Assembly: GCF_000214725.1 (NCBI RefSeq)
Contig: NC_015574.1
Span: 248,001 to 312,000 of the forward strand
Reading direction: 5' to 3'
Source: Methanobacterium paludis
GTDB lineage: Archaea > Methanobacteriota > Methanobacteria > Methanobacteriales > Methanobacteriaceae
Length of the DNA stretch: 64,000 bases
The translations under genes and the position numbers were made by a program. The notes below the pieces were generated by a model that made no database searches, had not been told where the DNA came from, and saw only the letters and a list, made by a program, of their open reading frames with translations. Positions 63,826 through 64,000 of this stretch are shown in pieces (the stretch's first letter is position 1; every line of letters begins with the position of its first letter).

Positions 63826-64000
63826 ATGTATAATTTATATGAAGGAGATTGCCTTGAAGTCATGCGATCTATAAAAGATAAAAGTGTAGATTTAATTCTG
63901 TGTGATTTACCTTATGGAACAACAAATTGCAAATGGGACAATATTATTCCATTAGAACCTCTTTGGGGGGAATATAATCGAATTATAAAGGATCATGGGG
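63826..64000 (+). CDS. DNA adenine or cytosine-N4 methyltransferase (5' part; runs off the window)
   Basis: The first 58 codons: MYNLYEGDCLEVMRSIKDKS, then VDLILCDLPYGTTNCKWDNI, in which DLPY is the catalytic (D/N)PPY-type motif of amino-methyltransferases; IPLEPLWGEYNRIIKDHG follows. The DLPYGTT form is common in phage and prophage orphan methyltransferases. Motif order with the catalytic motif first suggests the beta class. GAGAGGGG precedes the ATG. Whether a restriction enzyme partner exists lies beyond the window. Confidence 0.85.
   Translation, partial: MYNLYEGDCLEVMRSIKDKSVDLILCDLPYGTTNCKWDNIIPLEPLWGEYNRIIKDHG

Overview
The window comes from a low-GC methanogenic archaeon of the order Methanobacteriales, most probably Methanobacterium or a close relative. 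The evidence is an RNA polymerase B subunit split into two genes, archaeal-type EF-2, EF-1A, TpiA, Pgk and GAPDH, Taw1 (wyosine base of tRNA), MptD (methanopterin synthesis), SepCysS (tRNA-dependent cysteine synthesis), a four-subunit 2-oxoglutarate:ferredoxin oxidoreductase, a sortase and a giant parallel-beta-helix adhesin-like gene. Ribosome binding sites are AGGTGAT/GGAGG-like and TATA boxes are TTTATAT-like.

Layout. 1-6.4 kb: end of an unknown gene, sortase, mptD, then korD-korA, korB-korC-sucC (anabolic succinyl-CoA/2-oxoglutarate step). 6.4-10.3 kb, minus strand: membrane protein, secreted DUF1002 protein, taw1. 10.6-13 kb: tpiA and pgk. 13.6-28.1 kb: the conserved information-processing block, tRNA-Thr-Pro-Tyr-Asp-Lys, rpoH-rpoB2-rpoB1-rpoA1-rpoA2-rpl30e-nusA-rps12-rps7-fusA-tuf-rps10-tRNA-Ser. 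28-42 kb: small accessory genes: two metallo-beta-lactamase-fold hydrolases, an alpha/beta hydrolase and a decayed copy of its 3' end, three GyrI-like paralogues, two MarR modules each with a visible operator at the promoter (membrane protein + MarR; MarR + MFS exporter), flavodoxin, CDP-alcohol phosphatidyltransferase, lipoprotein, NYN-domain protein. 41.3-45 kb: a divergent module, DUF169 protein + TusA-TusA-DsrE fusion + small membrane protein on one side and an HTH regulator with PAS-like and GAF regions on the other, with three copies of one 18-bp operator between them; this is my best candidate for an undescribed system. 45-50.4 kb: TPR protein, SepCysS, GT-C-type membrane glycosyltransferase, GAPDH.

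50.5-64 kb looks like an accessory or mobile region: tyrosine integrase, an 8.6-kb secreted beta-helix adhesin gene cut into four frames by a 13-bp tandem duplication, a 1-bp loss and a 1-bp gain, a DUF5518-like membrane protein, an intergenic region with about 15 TGTAA-type repeats, two decayed genes abutting head to head (one a papain-like protease), a BRO-type phage protein, a C14/G7 hairpin region and the start of a DNA adenine methyltransferase that runs off the window.

A theme of the whole window is short tandem duplication: many intergenic regions and the broken adhesin show fresh 11-43 bp tandem copies, and two of the three operator arrays are themselves tandem copies. No CRISPR array or insertion sequence was seen. 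All family names are from reading the sequences by eye; no search was run.
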